This document shows positions 1 through 5,193 of a stretch of DNA of 5,408 nt, piece after piece. Both the position numbers and the translations under genes were made by a program. Source of the stretch: Nitrospirota bacterium. Its GTDB lineage: Bacteria > Nitrospirota > Thermodesulfovibrionia > Thermodesulfovibrionales > Magnetobacteriaceae. Every line of letters starts with the position of its first letter. Position 1 is the first letter of the stretch. Below the pieces are notes generated by a model that saw only the letters and a program-made list of their open reading frames with translations, searched no databases and was not told where the DNA came from. The stretch lies in assembly GCA_015232165.1 (NCBI GenBank), contig JADGAE010000149.1:1-5408 (forward strand), in the 5' to 3' direction.

Positions 1-208
1 CAATGGATAGCTCCTTGAGCCACAGGACAATGCGCTGTCTCATCTCCCTGGAGGCGTTGTTGGAAAACGTAATGGCGATGATGTTTTTCAGCGAATTATT
101 GCGGATATCAGCAGATAACAGGAACCTCACAAATCGCTTGGTCAGCGCACGGGTCTTACCCGATCCGGCGGAGGCCTTAAGCACTATCGAGTGCGGAAAC
201 TCTTCCAA
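1..208 (-). CDS. UvrD/RecB(AddA)-like DNA helicase, N-terminal 69 residues only (runs off the left edge)
   Basis: The visible part is the ATP-binding start of a superfamily 1 helicase. Residues 10-19 read LKASAGSGKT, a Walker A (motif I) of the type seen in AddA/RecB exonuclease subunits. Residues 46-60 (ITFSNNASREMRQRI) match motif Ia of the UvrD/Rep family. Members unwind DNA from ends or nicks using ATP, in recombinational repair; the KASAGSGKT start so close to the N terminus favours an AddA/RecB-like protein over UvrD itself, but the rest is missing. I chose the TTG at 208 because an in-frame TAG lies at 230-232, no ATG precedes the Walker A, and AGAGG (217-221) sits 8 bases upstream. 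The reading frame stays open to base 2. A short relic of a paralogous gene lies upstream at 343-429. The family assignment is firm; the exact subfamily is inference. Confidence 0.85.
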   Translation of the reverse strand, partial: MEEFPHSIVLKASAGSGKTRALTKRFVRFLLSADIRNNSLKNIIAITFSNNASREMRQRIVLWLKELSI

Positions 209-241
209 TGGCCTAACCTCTAACCGTTGCTAGATCAGGAT

Positions 242-272
242 GGCCGTTCTTCCCCGGCAAGGGGATTCGGCC
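242..272 (-). other. Hairpin in the leader of the helicase gene
   Basis: An outer stem GGCCG (242-246) pairs with CGGCC (268-272), and an inner 5-bp stem TCCCC (251-255) pairs with GGGGA (261-265) around a 5-base loop. It lies about 34 bases upstream of the TTG start, inside the likely 5' untranslated region. No T-run follows on either strand, so it does not look like an intrinsic terminator. A role in mRNA stability or translation control is only possible. Confidence 0.4.
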
Positions 273-302
273 TGTTGAGGGGGGCATACCCACTTTCAAA
301 TT

Positions 303-331
303 ATTATACAATATGCCGGCAAAAAAATCAC
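303..331 (-). promoter_or_regulatory. Possible promoter for the helicase gene
   Basis: A perfect TATAAT is present on the minus strand at 308-303. The hexamer 17 bases upstream (331-326, GTGATT) matches the -35 consensus at only 3 of 6 positions, and no TGn extended -10 is present. It would give a leader of nearly 90 bases before the TTG start at 208. The region is AT-rich, so a chance match is quite possible. Confidence 0.35.
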
Positions 332-342
332 CCTCTCTTTTT

Positions 343-429
343 TTAAAAAAACGTTTGACTGGAGATTTCCTTGAACCACAGGGCGATGCGCTGTTGCATC
401 TGCCTGGAGGCGTTGATGGGGCGTAAATC
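343..429 (-). pseudogene. Relic of a UvrD-family helicase gene (motif Ia fragment)
   Basis: Immediately after the stop codon of the large repeat-protein gene, and in the same frame, 28 codons run to a TAA at 343-345. They include NASRQMQQRIALWFKEIS, which matches NASREMRQRIVLWLKELS of the intact helicase at the left edge. At DNA level, 368-419 matches 12-63 at 45 of 52 positions by hand count. The Walker A half of the domain and everything after the lysine-rich helix are absent, so it cannot encode a working helicase. It is best read as the remains of a diverged duplicate or paralogue broken by rearrangement. Whether the differences arose before or after the break cannot be told from one sequence. 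Confidence 0.7.
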
Positions 430-3400
430 CTAATCGAGCGGTATGACATCCCAACCGAAGTCAGGCAAGGTCGCTGGTGAACCACCACCTTTGATCGCTA
501 AACCATCCATAAGCCAGATGTAGAATTCCCCGGTAGCGGTGTTTCGCAGACAGATATCACTCTTGCCGTCTCCGTTGAAATCCCCGATGGTCCTTGTCTG
601 CCAGTTGCCGTCGGCCATTTGTGTGACTTGTCCACTGGATACTATCGTAGCACCATCCATTAGCCAGACAGCAAACACACCGGTGGCGGTGTTATGCCAC
701 AGGAGGTCACTCTTGCCATCGCCATTAAAATCTCCGATACCCCTTATGTGCCAGTTGGTATCGCCCACGGTGGCCGGAGAACCTACTGGTAAGATGTTTA
801 AACCATCCATTAGCCAGACAGCAAACACACCGGTGGCGGTGTTATGCCACAGGAGGTCGCTCTTACCATCACCGTTAAAGTCCCCCACACCCCCTATGTG
901 CCAGTTGGTATCGCCCACGGTGGCCGGAGAACCTCCGGATGATATAAGGGTGCCATCCATGAACCATATGTAAGTCATTCCCGTGGAGGTGTTGTACCAC
1001 AGGAGGTCGCTCTTGCCGTCTCCATTAAAGTCGCCGACGTGTCTTATCTGCCAGGTCTGAGACCTAACGACGGCAGGTAGACCGGCGGAATTTATTGTTT
1101 CGCTATCCATAAGCCAGATGTATATGCCGCCATTGGAGGTGTTGTACCACAGGAGGTCGCTCTTGCCGTCGCCGTTGAAGTCGCCTATGCCTCTTATCCG
1201 CCAGTTGGTATCAGACATGGTTCCGGATGAACGTCCCAACGATATGGCGGCATCACGCATGAACCATATGTGAGTCGCTCCTGAAGCGGAGTTATAAAAC
1301 AGTAGGTCGCTCTTGCCGTCACCGTTGAAGTCCATCTTCGCCGGACGGGTGACGGTGAGCGTAAAATCGACCGTCACTGCCCTATTGCTGGTGATCGTGA
1401 CGGTACACTGGTTGGCGGAATTAGAGTCACAGCCGCTCCAGGCGGAGAAGACGGAGCCGGTAGACGGGGTAGCAGTCAGTACAACCACGGTGCCGGGGGC
1501 ATAGGCGGCTGCACCGAATTTACCGCTCCACACGATTGTACCGGAGGAGGCTGTAACAGTACCATCGCCTGTACCGGTCATTGTTATGGCCAGGGTGTTT
1601 TCCTGTGGCAACATAAAGGAGGCACCAACCCCCCTTGCCGGAGCATTCATCGTAACAGTGCACTGATTGCCGGAGACGGAATCACAAGCAGTCCAGCCTG
1701 AAAATACGGAGCCTGCAGCCGGGGTAGCAGTCAGTACAACCACGGTGCCCTGGGTGTAGGCGGCTGTACCGGTGTTACCGTTCCACGTTATTGTACCGGA
1801 GGAGGCCGTTACGGTACCTGTACCGCTGCCAATCTTTGTTATACTCAAGATGCTGTCCTGCTGAAGCGTAAAGGATACCGACACACCTTTGGCTGCACTC
1901 ATCGTGACAGTACACTGATTGCCGGAAGTAGAGTCACAGCCGCTCCATAAGGACAGGACGGAGCCTGCAACCGGGGTTGCCGTCAATGTAACGACAGTGC
2001 CGGGGGCATAGGTTGCGGTGCCGGTGTTGCCGTTCCACGTCAGGGTCCCAGTGGAGGCCGTAACGGTGCCCGTGCCCGTGCCGAGTATCGTAACGGTTAA
2101 GATGTTGGACTGTTGTTGAGGTGTAAAGGTGGCGGTAACGCTCTTGTCTGCAGTCATTGTGACGGTGCACTGATTGCCGGCAATGGAGTCACATCCACTC
2201 CATGCGGACAAGACAGAACCGGTAAACGGGGTAGCAGTCAGCGTAACAACGGTGCCGGGGGCATACTCGGTAAAACCGCTGTTGCCATTCCACGTTATGG
2301 TACCCGAAGAGGCCGTTACGGCACCGCTGCCTGTACCTGCAATATTAACACTGAGCTTGTTTACCTGATAGGTCATGGAGATCACGCCGGATATGATGCC
2401 GGCGCTTGCAAGATCAGAGGACTTTATCCGATAATAGTAAGTAGAGCCGTTTTTAAGTCCGGTGTGATCATAAGAGGTGTTCCTTGTTGTGAAAGTTCCG
2501 GAGTAGCTTGTTTCGTTTATTGAAGCTGAGTTTTCTCCCCAATAAATTATGTACGTGTTTGCACCTACTACTGCGTTCCAATTAAGGCGAAACCCTCCGT
2601 CGATCCACGTTATCGCAAAGTCCATTGGGATAGGAAATCCGGTAATTGTTGTCGCGAATTTCTGGATACGATTGTTCCTGTCATCAGCAACGTAGATGTT
2701 GGCAAAAGTATCAACGGCCACCCCGGCAGCGCTGTCAAACTGACCATCCTGCACCCCTGCGCTACCCAATGCGGCGAGAAATCTGCCGTTTGAGTCAAAT
2801 TGCTGGATGCGGTTGTTGCCATAATCTGCCACGTAGACGTTGTTTAACCTATCGACGGTTACTCCATACGGTGTGTTAAAATTGCCATCCGTTGGGCTGT
2901 TATTACCCCATTTGGTTATGAACGTACCGGTTGAGTTAAATTTCTGGATTCGGCTGTTGTCATAGTCAACAACGTAGACGCTGCCAACCGTGTCAACGGC
3001 AATGCCCTTGGGGGTGCTGAATTGGCCATCTCCACTGCCAGTACTGCCCCATGCACCCAAAAAACCTCCCCTTGTGCCAAATCTCTGAACCCTGTTGTTA
3101 CCGGTATCGGTGACATAGACATTTGAGGGAGCAGTGCCAACCCCGCCGACTGCTATTCTGTGAGGGCTTGAGAATTGCCCGTTTCCTGTTCCGGAACCAC
3201 CCCATGCTATTATAAAAACACCGTTTGAATCAAACACCTGGACACGGTCGTTACCAGTGTCGGCTACGTAGACATTACCAGTGCCGTCGACAGCTATCCC
3301 AAAGGGGGAGGAAAACTGACCGTTGCCGGTGCCGAAGCTGCCCCACGTAGATATAAACTGGCCATCTTTGGTGAACTTCTGGATACGGTGGTTATCCTTG

Positions 3401-3606
3401 TCTGCCACATAGACGTTACCCAGGGCGTCAGTGGCTACATCCGTAGGTGCCGAAAATTGAGCATCCTTGGCACCACTGCCACCCCACTTTGTGACAAACG
3501 TGTATGCCGCCTCTGCCGTTGTCGAGCCGGTCAATATGAACAGCACCAAGACAAATAACACCATCCTCCGAACCATAATCTTATCAAGCATAAATCTCTC
3601 AAGCAT
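430..3606 (-). CDS. Secreted multi-repeat surface protein: NHL propeller, FN3, InlB-type repeats, FG-GAP/VCBS-like repeats
   Basis: A 1058-residue protein predicted to be exported. Residues 11-34 form a Sec-type signal peptide (basic MVRR, hydrophobic core, cleavage near AEA-A at 33/34). Six NHL repeats of about 47 residues (49-320; core NVYVADxxNxRIQKF) should make a six-bladed beta-propeller. A fibronectin-III-like domain follows (about 321-414; GLKNGSTYYYRI). Four divergent InlB-type repeats of about 85 residues (415-757) share GTVVxLTATP and a GCDS-4-QC cysteine pair (472/480, 557/565, 641/649, 726/734), probably disulfides. Six repeats of about 50 residues (758-1058) each start with DFNGDGKSD, a likely calcium loop of FG-GAP/VCBS type, and end in a W-x-MDG segment or a close variant. 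No membrane anchor or sorting signal is seen at the C terminus, which ends VIPLD. The start at 3606 has AAAGGAGG 11 bases upstream; ATGs at codons 6, 11 and 15 are alternatives. Adhesion or matrix binding is plausible, but the ligand is unknown. Confidence 0.93.
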   Translation of the reverse strand: MLERFMLDKIMVRRMVLFVLVLFILTGSTTAEAAYTFVTKWGGSGAKDAQFSAPTDVATDALGNVYVADKDNHRIQKFTKDGQFISTWGSFGTGNGQFSSPFGIAVDGTGNVYVADTGNDRVQVFDSNGVFIIAWGGSGTGNGQFSSPHRIAVGGVGTAPSNVYVTDTGNNRVQRFGTRGGFLGAWGSTGSGDGQFSTPKGIAVDTVGSVYVVDYDNSRIQKFNSTGTFITKWGNNSPTDGNFNTPYGVTVDRLNNVYVADYGNNRIQQFDSNGRFLAALGSAGVQDGQFDSAAGVAVDTFANIYVADDRNNRIQKFATTITGFPIPMDFAITWIDGGFRLNWNAVVGANTYIIYWGENSASINETSYSGTFTTRNTSYDHTGLKNGSTYYYRIKSSDLASAGIISGVISMTYQVNKLSVNIAGTGSGAVTASSGTITWNGNSGFTEYAPGTVVTLTATPFTGSVLSAWSGCDSIAGNQCTVTMTADKSVTATFTPQQQSNILTVTILGTGTGTVTASTGTLTWNGNTGTATYAPGTVVTLTATPVAGSVLSLWSGCDSTSGNQCTVTMSAAKGVSVSFTLQQDSILSITKIGSGTGTVTASSGTITWNGNTGTAAYTQGTVVVLTATPAAGSVFSGWTACDSVSGNQCTVTMNAPARGVGASFMLPQENTLAITMTGTGDGTVTASSGTIVWSGKFGAAAYAPGTVVVLTATPSTGSVFSAWSGCDSNSANQCTVTITSNRAVTVDFTLTVTRPAKMDFNGDGKSDLLFYNSASGATHIWFMRDAAISLGRSSGTMSDTNWRIRGIGDFNGDGKSDLLWYNTSNGGIYIWLMDSETINSAGLPAVVRSQTWQIRHVGDFNGDGKSDLLWYNTSTGMTYIWFMDGTLISSGGSPATVGDTNWHIGGVGDFNGDGKSDLLWHNTATGVFAVWLMDGLNILPVGSPATVGDTNWHIRGIGDFNGDGKSDLLWHNTATGVFAVWLMDGATIVSSGQVTQMADGNWQTRTIGDFNGDGKSDICLRNTATGEFYIWLMDGLAIKGGGSPATLPDFGWDVIPLD
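433..1335 (-). repeat. Six tandem units of about 150 bp encoding the DFNGDGKSD repeats
   Basis: These units encode residues 758-1058, with units starting at residues 758, 809, 859, 909, 959 and 1009. Neighbouring units are nearly identical in places: 652-708 and 802-858 match perfectly over 57 bp, and 745-784 matches 895-934 perfectly over 40 bp, both exactly 150 bp apart. The fourth unit therefore shares one half with the fifth and its other half with the third. The last unit is the most diverged and carries a Cys (1019) where the others have Trp or Phe. Confidence 0.9.
1336..2364 (-). repeat. Four tandem units of about 255 bp encoding InlB-type beta repeats
   Basis: These encode residues 415-499, 500-583, 584-668 and 669-757. 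Each contains the order G(T/S)G-(A/T)VTAS-GT-W-G, APGTVV or TQGTVV, LTATP, W, then two cysteines eight positions apart. They resemble the divergent InlB B-repeat family (bacterial repeat domain) common in secreted multi-domain proteins. Units are clearly homologous but more diverged at DNA level than the C-terminal 150-bp units. Confidence 0.85.
2647..3462 (-). repeat. Six tandem units of about 141 bp encoding NHL repeats
   Basis: These encode residues 49-320. Each unit runs GQFSxPxGIAVD, (N/S)VYVxD, N(R/H)(R/I)xxF, then a G-F/I-W-G strand. Five units are complete; the sixth stops after the RIQKF strand, as expected if the N-terminal segment (residues 35-48, FVTKWGGSG) closes the last blade. 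The third unit has a four-residue insertion (GTAP). NHL propellers generally bind protein, RNA or glycan ligands; this exported one should act outside the cytoplasm. Confidence 0.88.
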
Positions 3607-3617
3607 ATTGGGACAAA

Positions 3618-3625
3618 CCTCCTTT
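3618..3625 (-). promoter_or_regulatory. Shine-Dalgarno sequence of the large repeat-protein gene
   Basis: AAAGGAGG on the minus strand is close to a perfect anti-16S match, 11 bases before the ATG at 3606. The spacing is slightly long, but no later ATG (3591, 3576, 3564) has a better-placed site. The 75-base gap upstream shows no convincing -35/-10 pair, so cotranscription with the preceding genes cannot be excluded. Confidence 0.7.
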
Positions 3626-3681
3626 AACTGACCGTGTTATTTCCTGACTTCAAAAGCAGGATATATCTTTGATATCCCACG

Positions 3682-4113
3682 CTATTCCCTTTTTTTCTCC
3701 AGATAACCGGTTTCAATATCGACCTTGAAGTGCCTTGCAATATCGAGTATCTCTTCAATCCTGTCATCGAGGTCCTTATCGTGGTTCAATTTGCCCTGAC
3801 ATTTGAGATTCTCTCCAAGCACCTCAAGCTTTTTCTTGCATCTCTTGCCAAGCTCCGTGATGGTATCCAGTTCAACAAAAAACCTCCCCAACAACTCCCA
3901 GGCAACTGCCCTGTCACACCTGAAGGCTATTCTTATGGCGATAATATTTTCCTTGACAAAATCAATGAATCTGTACATGCTCAGGGTCTCAAGGGTCTCA
4001 GGTGTTATTTTATTAACGTATGCCTCTATGCCTTGGGTGCCGTCAAAATCCTTCATCAATGGCATAAGGATAGATGCAATTACATCTCTTGTAAGCTCCT
4101 CTGTTGTCTTCAC
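3682..4113 (-). CDS. Hypothetical 143-residue helical protein downstream of mlaA
   Basis: I do not recognise this protein. It is rich in charged residues, has no signal peptide or membrane segment, and should be mostly alpha-helical and cytoplasmic. Visible segments include a central helix around 58-82 (RIAFRCDRAVAWELLGRFF) and a basic stretch around 90-96 (KRCKKKL), ending in YLEKKRE. Cysteines fall at 66, 92 and 105 without a metal-site pattern. I chose the GTG at 4113, 22 bases after the mlaA stop, over the ATG at 4209, because the extra 32 residues from 4209 would lie inside mlaA and look like an out-of-frame shadow. Neither start has a clear Shine-Dalgarno sequence; an ATG at 4065 is another option. 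The tight spacing suggests cotranscription and possibly translational coupling with mlaA. A link to lipid transport is only guilt by association. Confidence 0.65.
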   Translation of the reverse strand: MKTTEELTRDVIASILMPLMKDFDGTQGIEAYVNKITPETLETLSMYRFIDFVKENIIAIRIAFRCDRAVAWELLGRFFVELDTITELGKRCKKKLEVLGENLKCQGKLNHDKDLDDRIEEILDIARHFKVDIETGYLEKKRE

Positions 4114-4135
4114 AACAATTAATACGCCGAGTGTG

Positions 4136-4909
4136 TTACTTGCTCTCTTGCCTGACCAGGTTGTTGCGGTACTGGATGTAGGCATCCCGCATGGCAATGT
4201 AGGGGTCAACGGCAGAACTCTTAAAGTCTTCGTATTCTCCTATCTGCAAGGATGTCTTGTTAAAGTACCTGTACATGTTCAGTGAGAGCGAACCTTCCAG
4301 GCTGCCAACATAGCTGATCGGACTAAGTGCCTGGTCGCCGGCATAGCCAAAGGAATCCCGTAGGGACATCGGTCCAAGAAACGGCCAGACGATATAAAAC
4401 CCATGACCAAGTCCGTAGGAGCCAAGGGTCTGCCCGGTGTCTTTCCTGTTTGCCTCGAGATTGAAGTTACCCGCCGCCACATCGCCCAGGCCAAAGACCC
4501 CCAGGGTCGTGTTTATCCCAAAACGTGCCAGTTCAGTCCCGGCATCCTCCAACTTGAGTTGCAACAACGAATTCACAAAGCGTATCGGCATAAGCAGGTT
4601 GTGAAAGAAGTTGCTTATTACCGATCGTTCGGGTTCATCAATAAGGGCGTTATATGCCCCGCCTAATGGTTTTAGCACCCAGAAGTAGAACCTGTCGTTA
4701 AAGTCAAACATTATACGGTTGGTGACCTCAAAGGGGTCTGCCACCGTGCCATTAGTGTTGTCAGTGCCGTCATCGGCAGTTGCGGATTTCTTCATGTACT
4801 CTTCCGCCCACGTATTAACATTGCCGCAGTAGAATGTCTCAACGGCGAAAAACAAGACAACGACGATTACCAATAAACAGAAATCCCTAACTCTCAGACT
4901 GCCATACAT
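4136..4909 (-). CDS. mlaA: MlaA/VacJ family outer-membrane phospholipid-asymmetry protein
   Basis: A 257-residue protein, close to the length of E. coli MlaA. MlaA sits in the outer membrane and removes mislocalised phospholipids from its outer leaflet, passing them to the periplasmic carrier MlaC. Family signatures are visible: DPFEVTNRIMFDFND from residue 58, a central RFGINTTLGVFGLGDVA, and DTGQTLGSYGLGHGFYIVWP followed by FLGPMSLRDSFG. A hydrophobic export segment spans about residues 10-27. The first cysteine after it lies in TFYC, which is not a standard lipobox (the position before Cys is Tyr rather than Gly, Ala or Ser), so lipidation is doubtful. The start at 4909 is set by AAGGAGG six bases upstream; an ATG at 4948 in frame has no such site. 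No other mla gene (mlaB-F) is in view. It has its own promoter and is followed closely by an unknown gene. Confidence 0.93.
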   Translation of the reverse strand: MYGSLRVRDFCLLVIVVVLFFAVETFYCGNVNTWAEEYMKKSATADDGTDNTNGTVADPFEVTNRIMFDFNDRFYFWVLKPLGGAYNALIDEPERSVISNFFHNLLMPIRFVNSLLQLKLEDAGTELARFGINTTLGVFGLGDVAAGNFNLEANRKDTGQTLGSYGLGHGFYIVWPFLGPMSLRDSFGYAGDQALSPISYVGSLEGSLSLNMYRYFNKTSLQIGEYEDFKSSAVDPYIAMRDAYIQYRNNLVRQESK

Positions 4910-4915
4910 AGAAAT

Positions 4916-4922
4916 CCTCCTT
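4916..4922 (-). promoter_or_regulatory. Shine-Dalgarno sequence that fixes the mlaA start
   Basis: AAGGAGG lies 6 bases before the ATG at 4909 on the minus strand. This argues for the 257-residue form and against the in-frame upstream ATG at 4948, which would add 13 residues and push the export signal away from the N terminus. Confidence 0.85.
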
Positions 4923-4992
4923 GAAATTAAACAGACGCGCAAAGCCATATCTTAATTTTTACATGTTATCTTCATGCCACTTTACTATCATA

Positions 4993-5022
4993 ATTTTACC
5001 AAATCATGTAACTTATTGTCAA
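4993..5022 (-). promoter_or_regulatory. Sigma70-type promoter of mlaA
   Basis: On the minus strand, a perfect -35 TTGACA (5022-5017) is followed after 18 bases by TAAAAT (4998-4993), a 5 of 6 match to the -10 consensus. Transcription would start near 4986, giving a leader of roughly 75 bases before mlaA. The MITE-like element's flanking repeat begins 8 bases upstream of the -35, so the core promoter is intact. Confidence 0.75.
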
Positions 5023-5029
5023 TCCACGG

Positions 5030-5038
5030 TGAATTTGT
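5030..5038. repeat. Left copy of a 9-bp direct repeat (probable target-site duplication)
   Basis: TGAATTTGT is repeated exactly at 5185-5193, and the two copies directly abut the ends of the inverted-repeat element between them. Confidence 0.65.
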
Positions 5039-5070
5039 GAGTGCATAAGAAAATGGTGGGTGCTTTGAAA

Positions 5071-5103
5071 AGAAAAAGGGAGAAGGACTCTGTCCTTCTC
5101 CCT
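5071..5103 (-). terminator. Rho-independent terminator carried by the MITE-like element
   Basis: A perfect 12-bp stem (AGGGAGAAGGAC at 5077-5088 with its complement at 5092-5103) closes a 3-base loop. On the minus strand it is followed by TTTTTCTTTTC, giving the classical GC-rich stem plus T-tract. It would stop transcripts arriving from the right before the mlaA promoter and so insulate that unit. On the plus strand there is no T-tract after the stem, so it should be one-directional. Confidence 0.7.
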
Positions 5104-5118
5104 CAGACCCTCATCCTG

Positions 5119-5138
5119 CAAGGGGACCAGTCCCCTTG
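5119..5138. other. Second perfect hairpin inside the MITE-like element
   Basis: CAAGGGGAC (5119-5127) pairs perfectly with GTCCCCTTG (5130-5138) around only two bases, so a few inner pairs would open in a real structure. No T-run follows on either strand. Together with the terminal repeats and the first hairpin, a transcript of the element could fold into a three-way junction. Confidence 0.6.
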
Positions 5139-5184
5139 ACCCCATAAAGGACATCTTGTTTACCCACCAAAAATTTATGCACCC

Positions 5185-5193
5185 TGAATTTGT
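5185..5193. repeat. Right copy of the 9-bp direct repeat (probable target-site duplication)
   Basis: TGAATTTGT is identical to 5030-5038 and directly abuts the right inverted repeat of the 146-bp element. Confidence 0.65.

Larger units (their letters stand above)
5039..5184. mobile_element. MITE-like element, 146 bp, with terminal inverted repeats
   Basis: The ends are 23-bp inverted repeats matching at 17 of 23 positions. Both read G(A/G)GTGCATAA, then a five-base mismatched A/T-rich stretch, then TGGTGGGT (5039-5061, and the complement of 5162-5184). A perfect 9-bp direct repeat flanks it, as expected after transposition. There is no coding capacity. Inside are two perfect hairpins (5077-5103 and 5119-5138). 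Small non-autonomous elements of this form are moved by the transposase of a related full-length insertion sequence. A 9-bp duplication is compatible with several IS families, so I do not assign one. The alternative is a REP/BIME-like repeat, but the direct repeat favours transposition. Confidence 0.65.

Noticed and set aside
321..351. A7...T7 pairing and the perfect palindrome TTTTTTTAAAAAAA (338-351) as a terminator for the large gene
   Set aside because: A stem of only A-T pairs is not a credible intrinsic terminator. It may simply be AT-rich intergenic sequence; no GC-rich stem is present.
213..488. Minus-strand open frame of 91 codons
   Set aside because: It overlaps the end of the repeat gene and reads the helicase relic out of frame; no coherent protein features.
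539..973. Plus-strand open frame of 144 codons
   Set aside because: It is the antisense of the 150-bp DFNGDGKSD repeats; its internal repetition simply mirrors them and it has no ribosome site.
433..1335. CRISPR-like regular repeats
   Set aside because: The 150-bp period is coding, in frame, with no short direct repeats and unique spacers.
2113..2523. Plus-strand open frame of 136 codons, with smaller ones nearby
   Set aside because: Antisense to the first InlB-type repeat and the FN3 region of a clear protein; no motif of its own.
3659..3678. Weak inverted repeat GGATAT...ATATCC after the 143-residue gene as a terminator
   Set aside because: Six AT-rich pairs with a 7-8 base loop and only a short TTTT some bases away; too weak to call.
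3730..4285. Two overlapping plus-strand open frames (130 and 160 codons)
   Set aside because: They lie opposite the 143-residue protein and the end of mlaA. Their products are Ser/Leu-rich shadows without domains, whereas the minus frame has balanced charged helices.
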